From the NCBI GenBank assembly GCA_964652025.1, contig CAZYZX010000001.1, positions 62,001-126,000 of the forward strand: a stretch of 64,000 nucleotides of DNA, read 5' to 3'. Shown here piece after piece: positions 36,621 through 44,332 of the stretch. The translations under genes and the position numbers were made by a program. The notes under the pieces are model-generated. The model ran no database searches and was not told the DNA's origin. It saw only the letters and a list, made by a program, of their open reading frames with translations. The DNA is from JAEXOD01 sp964652025 (GTDB lineage: Bacteria; Bacteroidota; Ignavibacteria; Ignavibacteriales; Melioribacteraceae). Each line of letters starts with the position of its first letter. Within the stretch, counting starts at the first letter, position 1.

Positions 36621-37435
36621 TGATTAAAATATTTACAATATTACTTTTTTTAAGTTCATTAATTACAGCAAATCCTATTAAATTTAAAGCTGATAGTCTG
36701 TTTTTAGCTGAAAATTATTTTGATGCTATTACTGAATATAAAAGGTTACTATTTTTTTATAATAATAATGAATTAAAGTTTTATAGTAATTTTAAAATAG
36801 GTGAATGCTACAAATATGGTGGTAAATATGATAATGCATCGGAATATTTTGGTAAAGCTTTAATTTACGCTAATAGCGATGCAGATATTTTTAACACTAA
36901 GGTAATGCTTATAAGAACTAATTTATTAAGAAGAACAGTAGAAAATGCCGAGCAAATAATTAATGATTTGGAGAATGATTATAAGTTTACAGATAGTTTA
37001 ACTACAATTTACTACTGGAAAGGTTGGGTAAATATTTTTAAGGATAATTACAAAACAGCAATTTATTATTTTAATAAAAGTAAAGATTTTGATGAGATAA
37101 AAATAATTTGTGAAAATACAGAAAAAAAATTATATTCATTAACTAAAGCAAAATTATTTTCTTATTTATTACCAGGGCTTGGACAGTTTTATACAGGCGA
37201 ATATTTATCGGGTATATTATCTTTTGGATGGGTTGCTTTAACGGGGTATTTAACGGTGGACGCGTTTGTTGCAAATAGAGCTTTTGATGGATTTGTTATT
37301 GGAGACTTGTTATTTTTACGTTTTTACAGAGGGAACATACAAAATGTTGAAAAATTTGTAACAGAAAAAAACTTGATTACAATAAATAAAACATTAGAAA
37401 ATTTACAAGAAAATTATAAAGGAATGAAGCCTTGA
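36620..37435 (+). CDS. TPR protein with C-terminal P-G-L-G membrane hairpin, copy 2
   Basis: A 271-residue paralogue of the preceding protein: signal peptide (L-L-F-L-S-S-L-I-T-A), TPR units (Y-F-D-A-I-T-E-Y-K-R-L, Y-D-N-A-S-E-Y-F-G-K-A) and a hydrophobic module beginning Y-L-L-P-G-L-G-Q-F-Y-T-G-E-Y-L-S-G. The start overlaps the previous stop by 1 nt (TAATG) and the stop overlaps the ACT gene's TTG start. Tandem arrangement and shared layout suggest an ancient duplication and possibly a heteromeric complex. Confidence 0.72.
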   Translation: MIKIFTILLFLSSLITANPIKFKADSLFLAENYFDAITEYKRLLFFYNNNELKFYSNFKIGECYKYGGKYDNASEYFGKALIYANSDADIFNTKVMLIRTNLLRRTVENAEQIINDLENDYKFTDSLTTIYYWKGWVNIFKDNYKTAIYYFNKSKDFDEIKIICENTEKKLYSLTKAKLFSYLLPGLGQFYTGEYLSGILSFGWVALTGYLTVDAFVANRAFDGFVIGDLLFLRFYRGNIQNVEKFVTEKNLITINKTLENLQENYKGMKP

Positions 37436-37863
37436 AACTAACAGAAGATGAATTAAGAAAATTAGCTTTAATTGCTATTGAAGAGCTGGGAGAAAATGCT
37501 AACCCAGATAGTGTAAAAAGAGTTGTTACTAATATTATTAACAAAATTGATAGCAAAGAACCGGAATTAAAAATTGCAGACGACAAAAGCACTGGTAGAA
37601 TAATAATAACTGCATTTGGTTTAAATAAGCCTGGAATTGTTGCATCAATTACTAAAGCGTTAGGAGATGCAATGTGTGACATACAGGATATTAGCCAAAA
37701 ATTGATGAACGAGTTTTTTACTATGATTATGGTTGTTGATATAAGTAACTCTCCTAAAGATTTTAAGGATATACAAGATTTACTTACAGATGTTGCAAAT
37801 AGCTTAAAAATTAAGATTTATTGCCAACATGAAGATATTTTTAGAAACATGCATCGAATTTAA
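37432..37863 (+). CDS. ACT-domain regulatory protein (UPF0237-like) with N-terminal extension
   Basis: A 143-residue protein. Residues about 57-143 are an ACT domain of the UPF0237/GcvR kind: I-I-I-T-A-F-G-L-N-K-P-G-I-V-A-S-I-T-K-A-L, then I-Q-D-I-S-Q-K-L-M and F-T-M-I-M-V-V-D. Usual UPF0237 proteins have about 90 residues; the first 50 here form a separate helical piece (E-D-E-L-R-K-L-A-L-I-A-I-E-E-L). The start is TTG 37432 with AAAGGA upstream, overlapping the previous stop (TTGA). It is followed by UPF0210, a recurring gene pair in other bacteria. Confidence 0.82.
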   Translation: MKLTEDELRKLALIAIEELGENANPDSVKRVVTNIINKIDSKEPELKIADDKSTGRIIITAFGLNKPGIVASITKALGDAMCDIQDISQKLMNEFFTMIMVVDISNSPKDFKDIQDLLTDVANSLKIKIYCQHEDIFRNMHRI

Positions 37864-37881
37864 TAATTAAAAAGGTTTTAA

Positions 37882-39243
37882 ATGAATTACGAATTTGAAG
37901 AAATTCTAGAAACTATCAAAATGACTGAAATAGAGCATTTTGATATAAGGACAGTAACATTAGGAATAAGTTTGCGGGATTGTGCAGATAGAAATTTAGA
38001 AGTTACCAAGCAAAAGATATACGAAAAAATATTAAAATATGGTAAAAATCATGTTAATTATGCTAAACAGGTAGAAGCAAAATATGGTATATCTATAGCT
38101 AATAAAAGAGTTGCAGTAACACCAATTTCAATTCCTTTTGATAGATTTAGTGCGGATGAATTAGTAGAAATAGCTATTACATTAGATAAAGCAGCTGCAG
38201 AAATAGGTATTGATTATATAGCTGGATATAGCGCTTTGGTTCAAAAAGGGATGACCAATGGCGAGCAAGAATTAATAAAATCAATTCCATATGCTTTAGC
38301 TAATACAAAAAGAGTTTGCTCAAGTGTAAATGTCGGCTCTACCAAAGCCGGTATAAATATGGATGCAATTAATCAAATGTCTGAAGTGATAAAGAAAACG
38401 GCAGAATTAACAAAGGAAAATGATTCTATTGGATGTGCAAAATTAGTAGTTTTTTGTAATGCAGTAGAAGATAATCCATTTGTTGCGGGAGCATTTCATG
38501 GTGTAACCGAGCCAGAAGTTGTTCTTAATGTAGGTATTAGTGGACCGGGTGTAGTATTAGATGCTATAAAAAATGCGGGTAGAATAGATTTACAAAATTT
38601 AGCAGAAGTTATAAAAAAGACAATATATAAGATAACTCGAGCTGGGGAATTAATAGGACGTAGTGTTGCACAAAAACATGGAATACCTTTTGGTATTGTG
38701 GATATATCGTTAGCACCTACACCAGCAGAAGGAGACAGCATTGGAGATATATTAAAAGCAATGGGCGTGGAAGATGTTGGAGCCCCAGGCACAACAGCAG
38801 CTTTAGCAATGCTTAATGATAGTGTTAAAAAAGCCGGTTTAATGGCAAGTACCTCTGTTGGTGGTATGAGCGGAGCTTTTATTCCTGTAAGTGAAGATCA
38901 AGGAATGATTAATGCTGTTATGAAAGGGAATTTATCATTAGAAAAATTAGAAGCAATGACTTCGGTATGTTCTGTTGGTTTAGATATGATAGCAGTGCCA
39001 GGTGATACCCCAGCAAGTGTAATTGCGGGTATTATAGCAGATGAAAGCGCAATTGGAATGATTAATGATAAAACGACTGCAGTAAGAATTATTCCAGCTT
39101 ATGGTAAAAAAGTTGGTGAATTTGTGGATTATGGTGGATTACTTGGTAAAGCACCAATAATGTATGTTAGGGAACTTAATCCTATAAATTTTGTAGGAAG
39201 AGGAGGGAGAATACCAGCTCCTTTAAGAAGTTTAACGAATTAA
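37882..39243 (+). CDS. PFL-like family protein UPF0210
   Basis: A 453-residue protein of the UPF0210 (DUF711) family. Recognisable text includes I-R-T-V-T-L-G-I-S-L-R-D-C, S-S-V-N-V-G-S-T-K-A-G-I-N-M and P-A-E-G-D-S-I-G-D-I-L. The fold is related to pyruvate-formate lyase, but the glycyl-radical loop is not evident and the reaction is unknown. It pairs with the ACT protein 18 nt upstream, which may sense an amino acid for it. AAAGG precedes the ATG. Confidence 0.9.
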   Translation: MNYEFEEILETIKMTEIEHFDIRTVTLGISLRDCADRNLEVTKQKIYEKILKYGKNHVNYAKQVEAKYGISIANKRVAVTPISIPFDRFSADELVEIAITLDKAAAEIGIDYIAGYSALVQKGMTNGEQELIKSIPYALANTKRVCSSVNVGSTKAGINMDAINQMSEVIKKTAELTKENDSIGCAKLVVFCNAVEDNPFVAGAFHGVTEPEVVLNVGISGPGVVLDAIKNAGRIDLQNLAEVIKKTIYKITRAGELIGRSVAQKHGIPFGIVDISLAPTPAEGDSIGDILKAMGVEDVGAPGTTAALAMLNDSVKKAGLMASTSVGGMSGAFIPVSEDQGMINAVMKGNLSLEKLEAMTSVCSVGLDMIAVPGDTPASVIAGIIADESAIGMINDKTTAVRIIPAYGKKVGEFVDYGGLLGKAPIMYVRELNPINFVGRGGRIPAPLRSLTN

Positions 39244-39256
39244 AGAGAGGAATACA

Positions 39257-39874
39257 ATGAAAATTAAAGGACTTACACTTGGTTGCGGTATTTTAGGTGC
39301 TATTGTTTTATTATTATTAATTGTTTTGATTTGGGGTATTGGTGTATATAATAATTTGGTTACATTAAACGAGGGTGTAACCCAAAGTTGGTCTCAAGTA
39401 GAAAATCTTTATCAAAGAAGGTTAGACTTAATACCAAACTTAGTTGCTACAGTAAAAGGAGCAGCAGAATTTGAAAAAGAAACTTTTACAGCGGTTACAC
39501 AGGCACGAGCAGAAGCTTCTTCAATTAAGCTTACACCAGAGTTGTTAAACGATCCTCAGGCGGTGGCAAAGTTTCAAGCTTCTCAAGAGAAATTATCAGG
39601 TGCGCTATCTAGATTATTAGTTACTGTTGAAAATTATCCTCAATTAAAAGCTAACGAGAACTTTTTACAGCTACAAAGTCAATTAGAAGGAACTGAAAAT
39701 CGTATTTCGGTAGAAAGGATGAAATTTAACCAAACTGTGCAAACATACAACACAACCATTAAACGATTTCCTACAAATATTATTGCCGGAATGATGGGAT
39801 TTGCTGAAAAGTATTATTTTAAGGCTGCACCAGGAAGCGAAAAAGCGCCCGAAGTTAAATTTGACTTTAAATGA
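39257..39874 (+). CDS. lemA: LemA family protein
   Basis: A 205-residue protein: one N-terminal membrane helix (residues about 8-30) and then a helical bundle with Y-N-N-L-V, Q-V-E-N-L-Y-Q-R-R-L-D-L-I-P-N-L-V and the late R-F-P-T-N-I-I-A. LemA is an exported/membrane helical protein of unclear role, very often encoded next to TPM-domain proteins, as here. It overlaps the TPM gene by 4 nt (ATGA). Confidence 0.95.
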   Translation: MKIKGLTLGCGILGAIVLLLLIVLIWGIGVYNNLVTLNEGVTQSWSQVENLYQRRLDLIPNLVATVKGAAEFEKETFTAVTQARAEASSIKLTPELLNDPQAVAKFQASQEKLSGALSRLLVTVENYPQLKANENFLQLQSQLEGTENRISVERMKFNQTVQTYNTTIKRFPTNIIAGMMGFAEKYYFKAAPGSEKAPEVKFDFK

Positions 39875-40605
39875 AAAAAATAACTTTATTTATATTATTT
39901 ATCTATATAGGGATATTTGGACAGACAAATATCCCAACTCTTACAAAATATTGTAACGATTATGCAAATGTATTAACTGAAAACGAAAAACTACGATTAG
40001 AATCCATTTTGCAAGCGTTAGATGATAGTACATCTAATCAATTAGTAATTGTTATAATAAAGTCATTAAATGGTTATCCAATCGAAAATTTATCCTACGA
40101 AATAGCCGATAAAAATAAAATAGGTACCAAAAAAAATAATGGTATTTTAATGTTAGTTGCCATAGAAGATAGAAAAATGAGAATAGAAGTTGGATATGGC
40201 TTAGAGGGAGCGTTAACTGATGCGTTAGCTTCATCAATAATAAGGAACGAGATTGGACCATATTTTAAAAATAGGAATTATTTTTTGGGATTATTGGCTG
40301 GTATAAATGCAATTAAAAAAGCAATACAGGGTGAATATACAAGAGAAGATAAAAAAGAAAAGAATTTACATATAAATTTTAATTTTATTGGTTATATAAT
40401 TTTAATAATAATATATATAATAATTTCTATGGCAAGGCGAGGCAGGGGACGAACATTTATAGGTGGTTATGGTGGAGGAGGAGGTTTTATCGGTGGCGGA
40501 TTTGGTGGTTTTTCTGGCGGTGGATTTAGTGGGGGTGGTAGTTTTGGTGGTTTTAGCGGAGGAGGAGGAAGTTTTGGAGGAGGTGGCTCTAGTGGAAGCT
40601 GGTAA
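39871..40605 (+). CDS. TPM-domain membrane protein with Gly/Ser-rich tail
   Basis: A 244-residue protein: signal peptide, a TPM (YgcG) domain (about 25-150; Y-A-N-V-L-T-E-N-E, G-I-L-M-L-V-A-I-E-D-R-K-M-R-I-E-V-G-Y-G-L-E-G), one membrane helix (about 171-187), a basic patch, and a tail of about 50 residues that is mostly Gly, Ser and Phe. TPM domains have been assigned acid phosphatase activity in plants and roles in photosystem II repair; in bacteria they accompany LemA in envelope stress. The tail codons run into the next gene and appear to supply its ribosome binding site. Confidence 0.9.
   Translation: MKKITLFILFIYIGIFGQTNIPTLTKYCNDYANVLTENEKLRLESILQALDDSTSNQLVIVIIKSLNGYPIENLSYEIADKNKIGTKKNNGILMLVAIEDRKMRIEVGYGLEGALTDALASSIIRNEIGPYFKNRNYFLGLLAGINAIKKAIQGEYTREDKKEKNLHINFNFIGYIILIIIYIIISMARRGRGRTFIGGYGGGGGFIGGGFGGFSGGGFSGGGSFGGFSGGGGSFGGGGSSGSW
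40576..40583 (+). promoter_or_regulatory. Ribosome binding site inside the TPM gene's Gly tail
   Basis: GGAGGAGG, which encodes consecutive glycines of the TPM protein, lies 8 nt before the GTG at 40592. It decides the start of the DUF309 gene. Confidence 0.6.
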
Positions 40606-40966
40606 TAATAAATATTTTGAATTAGGGGTTTTTCTTTTTAACAATGAGGAATATTTTTTAGCACACGAGTGCTTTGAAAAGGTTTGGATAAAAATGAATG
40701 AAAAGGATCCAAATAAACTTTTTTATCAAGGGTTAATTCAATGCGCTGTTGGCTGTTATCACTTAAAAAATAATAATTTAAAGAGTGCAATTGCTCAATT
40801 TTATAAAGCAAAAGAAAAGCTTAAAAAGTATTTGCCTTTTTATTTTAATTTAGATATTTTAGCTTTATATAAGAACCTAAATAATATTTTAGATTGTTTA
40901 ACTGTAAACAGTTATAATTGCAATAAACTTAAAATTAAAAACTTAAAAAAATATAAGGAGAACTAA
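40592..40966 (+). CDS. DUF309 protein
   Basis: A 124-residue helical protein matching DUF309: A-H-E-C-F-E-K-V-W, then L-F-Y-Q-G-L-I-Q-C-A-V-G-C-Y-H-L-K-N-N-N and A-I-A-Q-F-Y-K-A. The frame is open far upstream, but that part is only the shadow of the Gly-rich tail of the TPM gene. I place the start at GTG 40592 because of the GGAGGAGG upstream and because the conserved text begins within ten codons. It overlaps the TPM gene by 14 nt and ends 1 nt before the ferredoxin. Function unknown. Confidence 0.75.
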   Translation: MEAGNNKYFELGVFLFNNEEYFLAHECFEKVWIKMNEKDPNKLFYQGLIQCAVGCYHLKNNNLKSAIAQFYKAKEKLKKYLPFYFNLDILALYKNLNNILDCLTVNSYNCNKLKIKNLKKYKEN

Positions 40967-40967
40967 T

Positions 40968-41300
40968 ATGGCAATAATGATAACTGACGAATGTATTAAT
41001 TGCGGCGCATGTGAACCAGAATGCCCAAATACCGCAATTTATGAAGGTGGTGCAATGTGGAAGTTGGGAGATAAAGAATATGGTGAAAATGACCCCGCTC
41101 CATCTGGTGCAACTGGATTTTTTAGTGCAGACTATTTTTATATAGTTCCAGATAAATGTACTGAGTGCGTTGGTTTTCATGATGAGCCTCAGTGTGCTGC
41201 TGTTTGTCCAGTTGATTGCTGCGTTCCAGACCCTAACCGAGTTGAAGATAAAGAAACTCTTTTAGCTAGAAAAGATATGTTAGACCAAATAGGTAGATAA
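40968..41300 (+). CDS. 2[4Fe-4S] ferredoxin, YfhL/Alvin type
   Basis: A 110-residue ferredoxin. Cluster one: C9, C12, C15 with C19 before Pro. Cluster two: C64, C67, C76, C80, with C84 also available. The 8-residue spacing between C67 and C76 and the C-terminal helix are the Allochromatium-type arrangement. A roughly 40-residue loop between clusters (with W-K-L-G-D and A-P-S-G-A-T-G-F-F) is longer than in standard YfhL ferredoxins. AAGGAG precedes the ATG. It is the last gene of the run and is followed by a terminator. Electron partner unknown. Confidence 0.93.
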   Translation: MAIMITDECINCGACEPECPNTAIYEGGAMWKLGDKEYGENDPAPSGATGFFSADYFYIVPDKCTECVGFHDEPQCAAVCPVDCCVPDPNRVEDKETLLARKDMLDQIGR

Positions 41301-41314
41301 TTTAAATTTATAAT

Positions 41315-41348
41315 GAAAATCCTCTTATATTTTTATAAGGGGATTTTT
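41315..41348. terminator. Strong bidirectional terminator
   Basis: A 14-bp stem, AAAATCCTCTTATA with TATAAGGGGATTTT (one G-T pair), a 4-nt T loop and a T run. It closes the run ending with the ferredoxin and also the convergent transporter gene, whose stop lies at its edge. Confidence 0.92.
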
Positions 41349-42238
41349 TATTTTAAAGATGATACTTTTATTATTGAAAATAAAAGAATTATTACTCCAA
41401 ACCATTGAATTATACTTAATATATTTCCTCTTACAAAATACTCTAGTAAAATAGCAGTTAGTGGAAAAGATAGTTCACAGATTGTAGCAGTAGAAGCAGA
41501 TATATTTCTTAAACCAAAATAGTATAAATATATTGCTGTTCCACCAGTAGTAAGGGCAATTAAAATAAAGATAAAGATGTTTAAAGTGGTTATCTGATTA
41601 AAATGAATAAAAGAATTTGAAAAAACTAAAATTATTAACATTATAACAGAACTAAACAAAAATCGCAAATAAGTTGCAAATCCAAATTTAATATTTTTTA
41701 AGGCGCGTTTACTTAAAACAGTAGAAAGACCAAAACTAATAGCAGCGGCTAGTGAAAATAATACAGCATAAACAGTTTTATCTTCAGTGTTAATTGTTGG
41801 TAACTTAAAGCCAAAAGTCATAATATAAGCACCAATAATTGCGGTAGTTGCCCAATAATAAAACTCTTTTTGCTGCTTTTCTTTTAAAATTATCATTGCA
41901 AATATTAACGCAAAAACAGGTTGCAACTTTTGTATTAATATAACTACAGATAAATTTACGTAATTAACATAAAAAAGAGCTTTGGTAATTGCTAAGGTGC
42001 CTAATGCGCCACCAAATAGTGCAACTAATATAATAGATAAAATATCTTTTTTATTTAATATTCTTAATGATTTAAAATTCTTTAGATTGAAAGGTGTTAA
42101 AATTGTAGCAACTAATAAACTTTCTACAAAAACTACAATTGGAACGGGTAAATTGTATAGAGAGGGAGTTAATAAAACACCGTCTATACCCCATAATGAT
42201 GCAGATAGTATAACGGCAAGAATAGAATATTTTTTCAT
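41348..42238 (-). CDS. EamA/DMT-family transporter
   Basis: A 296-residue membrane protein with ten predicted helices in two EamA halves; the N-terminal A-S-L-W-G-I-D-G-V and mid-protein S-L-A-A-A-I-S-F-G-L-S-T-V-L-S-K-R-A-L mark the two repeats. Members export amino acids, nucleotides or other metabolites; the substrate cannot be deduced. It stands alone between a terminator and a divergent secreted-protein gene. Confidence 0.88.
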   Translation of the reverse strand: MKKYSILAVILSASLWGIDGVLLTPSLYNLPVPIVVFVESLLVATILTPFNLKNFKSLRILNKKDILSIILVALFGGALGTLAITKALFYVNYVNLSVVILIQKLQPVFALIFAMIILKEKQQKEFYYWATTAIIGAYIMTFGFKLPTINTEDKTVYAVLFSLAAAISFGLSTVLSKRALKNIKFGFATYLRFLFSSVIMLIILVFSNSFIHFNQITTLNIFIFILIALTTGGTAIYLYYFGLRNISASTATICELSFPLTAILLEYFVRGNILSIIQWFGVIILLFSIIKVSSLK

Positions 42239-42368
42239 AATTCTTTAAAATTTAAGCTTAAAATATACTAAAAAAAGATAAATTAAAGAATAATTATTAA
42301 TTTATATTTGCAATTATATTATACTTCAGTTATATTTTTAATTAAAAATAATTATATGTGGCAAGAAG

Positions 42369-44066
42369 ATGAAAAATATTATTATTATTTGTTTTTGTAC
42401 ACTTATATTAGGATTAATAAATCCGTTTTATGCGCAAGATGAAGAGTATCAAAAATGGCTTAAAGAGGAACAAAATAAATTTAATACATATTTATCTGAA
42501 GAAGATAAAAAGTTTAAAGAATTTTTAGAAAAAGAATGGAAAGAATTTAATTTATATAATGGTATTAAGTTTGATGAAAAACCAAAATTAATCACCCCAC
42601 CGGTTTTAAAGGAACAGGATTTAAACATTCCAAATGAAATGGATAAAAAAACTGAGAAAAAAGAAAAAAGTAAAGAAAACAAAAAACCTGTTATAAAAGA
42701 AAGTAAAAATCCATTTACTGAAAAAGAACAATTTAGTGAAGGGAAAACTAAAGAAGAACTAACAGATAAAACAGTTAAAGACCCGATTAATGATATTGAA
42801 AAATCTAAAGTTAATAATATAAAGGAAAAGGAAATTACAACAGAAAAAATAAAACCAGAAAAAATAAATCAACAGCCAATAAAAGAAAAAGAAATACCTA
42901 CTAAAGAAGACCCAAGCAATATTACAATTATTCCACAAACAAATAAAGATAAAAACGATCAACAGTTTGTATTTAACTATTTTGGTACAGATACAAAAAT
43001 AAATTTTGCAAAAGAAATAAAAGTAGTAACAGCACAAAATACAAATAATAAATCAATAAGTAAGTTTTGGGAAGAAATGAGTAAAAAAGATTATCAAAAC
43101 TTACTAAAGCAGTTTTTAGATTATAAAAAAGCGCTTAATTTAAATGATTGGGGATATGCTATTTTTATAAATAATTTTGCAAAAGAGATTTATGGTAATG
43201 ATAGAAATTCTAGATTTTGTTTTGATTGGTTTATTTTAAACAAAAGTGGATATAAAAGTAGAATAGGGCTTGTGGGTAATAGAGTAGCGCTATTTATGCC
43301 TTCTGCTACAAAAATATTTGATGTACCTTATTTTACATCATCGGATACTAAAGAAAGGCTATATTTAATAGATTTTGATGACTTAAAAGCAAACTATGAT
43401 GGGGCAATTTCAACATATGATGGGGATTACCCAGAAGCAAAAAATGTTATTAGTATGAATGTTGATAAAGCACCTAAATTAAATTCTCTTGAAAAAGAAA
43501 GAATTATTAAATTTAGATATAGAGGAAACGAATACAACGTTAGTGTAAAATATAACAGTAATATAGTTAAGTTTTATGAAAATTACCCTTATACGGATTT
43601 AAGTGTATATTTTAATTACAAAATTACAGATGATACAAAAGAAGCTTTACTAAATTCATTGCGTCCATTAATAGAGGGAAAAAGTGCCCCTGATGCCGCA
43701 AATTTATTACTTAGGTTTGTGCAAGTTGGGTTTGAATACAAAACAGATGACCAACAATTTGGTAGAGAAAAACCTTTATTTATTGAAGAAACATTAAATT
43801 ATCCTGCATGTGACTGTGAAGATAGGTCTATATTATTTTCCTTTTTGATTAAGGAATTATTAGGTTTACAAGTGATTGGAATTGATTATCCTGGTCATGT
43901 AGCTACTGCTGTTAAATTTGATGTGGATGTGCCAGGTGACTATATCATGTATAAAAATCAAAAGTTTTTAATTTGTGACCCAACATATATTAATGCATAT
44001 ATTGGAATGGCTATGCCAACTTATAAAGATGTAAAATATGAAAATTTAATTGAAATAAAGAATTAA
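42369..44066 (+). CDS. Secreted transglutaminase-like protein with charged linker
   Basis: A 565-residue protein with a signal peptide ending F-Y-A-Q. Residues 22-60 are a charged amphipathic helix with W-K/W-L repeats (Y-Q-K-W-L-K-E-E, F-L-E-K-E-W-K-E-F). About 75-195 is a Lys/Glu/Pro-rich disordered linker. The rest is folded, and the last 100 residues look like a transglutaminase-type cysteine protease fold: C-D-C-E-D-R (C481, C483), P-G-H-V-A (H510) and C-D-P-T-Y (D537) form a plausible Cys-His-Asp triad. Whether it cleaves, crosslinks or is inactive is unknown. It is not close to any family I can name and has no operon partner. Confidence 0.72.
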   Translation: MKNIIIICFCTLILGLINPFYAQDEEYQKWLKEEQNKFNTYLSEEDKKFKEFLEKEWKEFNLYNGIKFDEKPKLITPPVLKEQDLNIPNEMDKKTEKKEKSKENKKPVIKESKNPFTEKEQFSEGKTKEELTDKTVKDPINDIEKSKVNNIKEKEITTEKIKPEKINQQPIKEKEIPTKEDPSNITIIPQTNKDKNDQQFVFNYFGTDTKINFAKEIKVVTAQNTNNKSISKFWEEMSKKDYQNLLKQFLDYKKALNLNDWGYAIFINNFAKEIYGNDRNSRFCFDWFILNKSGYKSRIGLVGNRVALFMPSATKIFDVPYFTSSDTKERLYLIDFDDLKANYDGAISTYDGDYPEAKNVISMNVDKAPKLNSLEKERIIKFRYRGNEYNVSVKYNSNIVKFYENYPYTDLSVYFNYKITDDTKEALLNSLRPLIEGKSAPDAANLLLRFVQVGFEYKTDDQQFGREKPLFIEETLNYPACDCEDRSILFSFLIKELLGLQVIGIDYPGHVATAVKFDVDVPGDYIMYKNQKFLICDPTYINAYIGMAMPTYKDVKYENLIEIKN

Positions 44067-44285
44067 AATAAATTAATTTGTATTAAATTTTACTAAAAAT
44101 TTAAATTTGAAAAAAAGCTTTTTTAAATATTTTTAATAAAAAAATAATATATTATTGAATATATTTTTTGTATATTCATTAAAAAATTTTCATAAATATT
44201 TTTATCATCATAAAAATCAAAATTATCAATCTTCTGTTTATTACTTGATTTAAAGTTTAATCAACCTAATAATAAATAAATTGAT
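44067..44285 (+). promoter_or_regulatory. AT-rich leader region upstream of the chemoreceptor
   Basis: This untranslated stretch of about 220 bp holds no gene that I can support. It contains a perfect 8-bp inverted repeat, TGAATATA (44156-44163) and TATATTCA (44171-44178) with a 7-nt T-rich spacer, which could be an operator, and a palindrome AAAAAAGCTTTTTT at 44111-44124. Promoter assignment is by position only. Confidence 0.3.
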
Positions 44286-44332
44286 GGAGAGTTAGAATGA
44301 AGTAATTCTATGACTTAAGCATAGGGCGTAAG
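44286..44332 (+). other. Original-looking start of the chemoreceptor gene, interrupted by TAA at codon 3
   Basis: GGAGAG (44286-44291) lies 5 nt before ATG AAG TAA (44297-44305). The following codons, in the same frame, read F-Y-D-L-S-I-G-R-K and run directly into the receptor's first membrane helix. Chemoreceptors commonly begin M-K-x-F-Y-x-L-x-I-G-x-K-L, so the TAA appears to replace a sense codon. Confidence 0.75.

Noticed and set aside
40463..40591. Upstream extension of the DUF309 frame
   Set aside because: Its Val/Glu-rich text is the frame-shifted reading of the TPM Gly-codon tail; conserved residues start only after 40592.
44111..44124. Palindrome AAAAAAGCTTTTTT after the transglutaminase-like gene
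   Set aside because: It has no loop and almost no GC, so it is not a credible terminator; listed only within the leader region.
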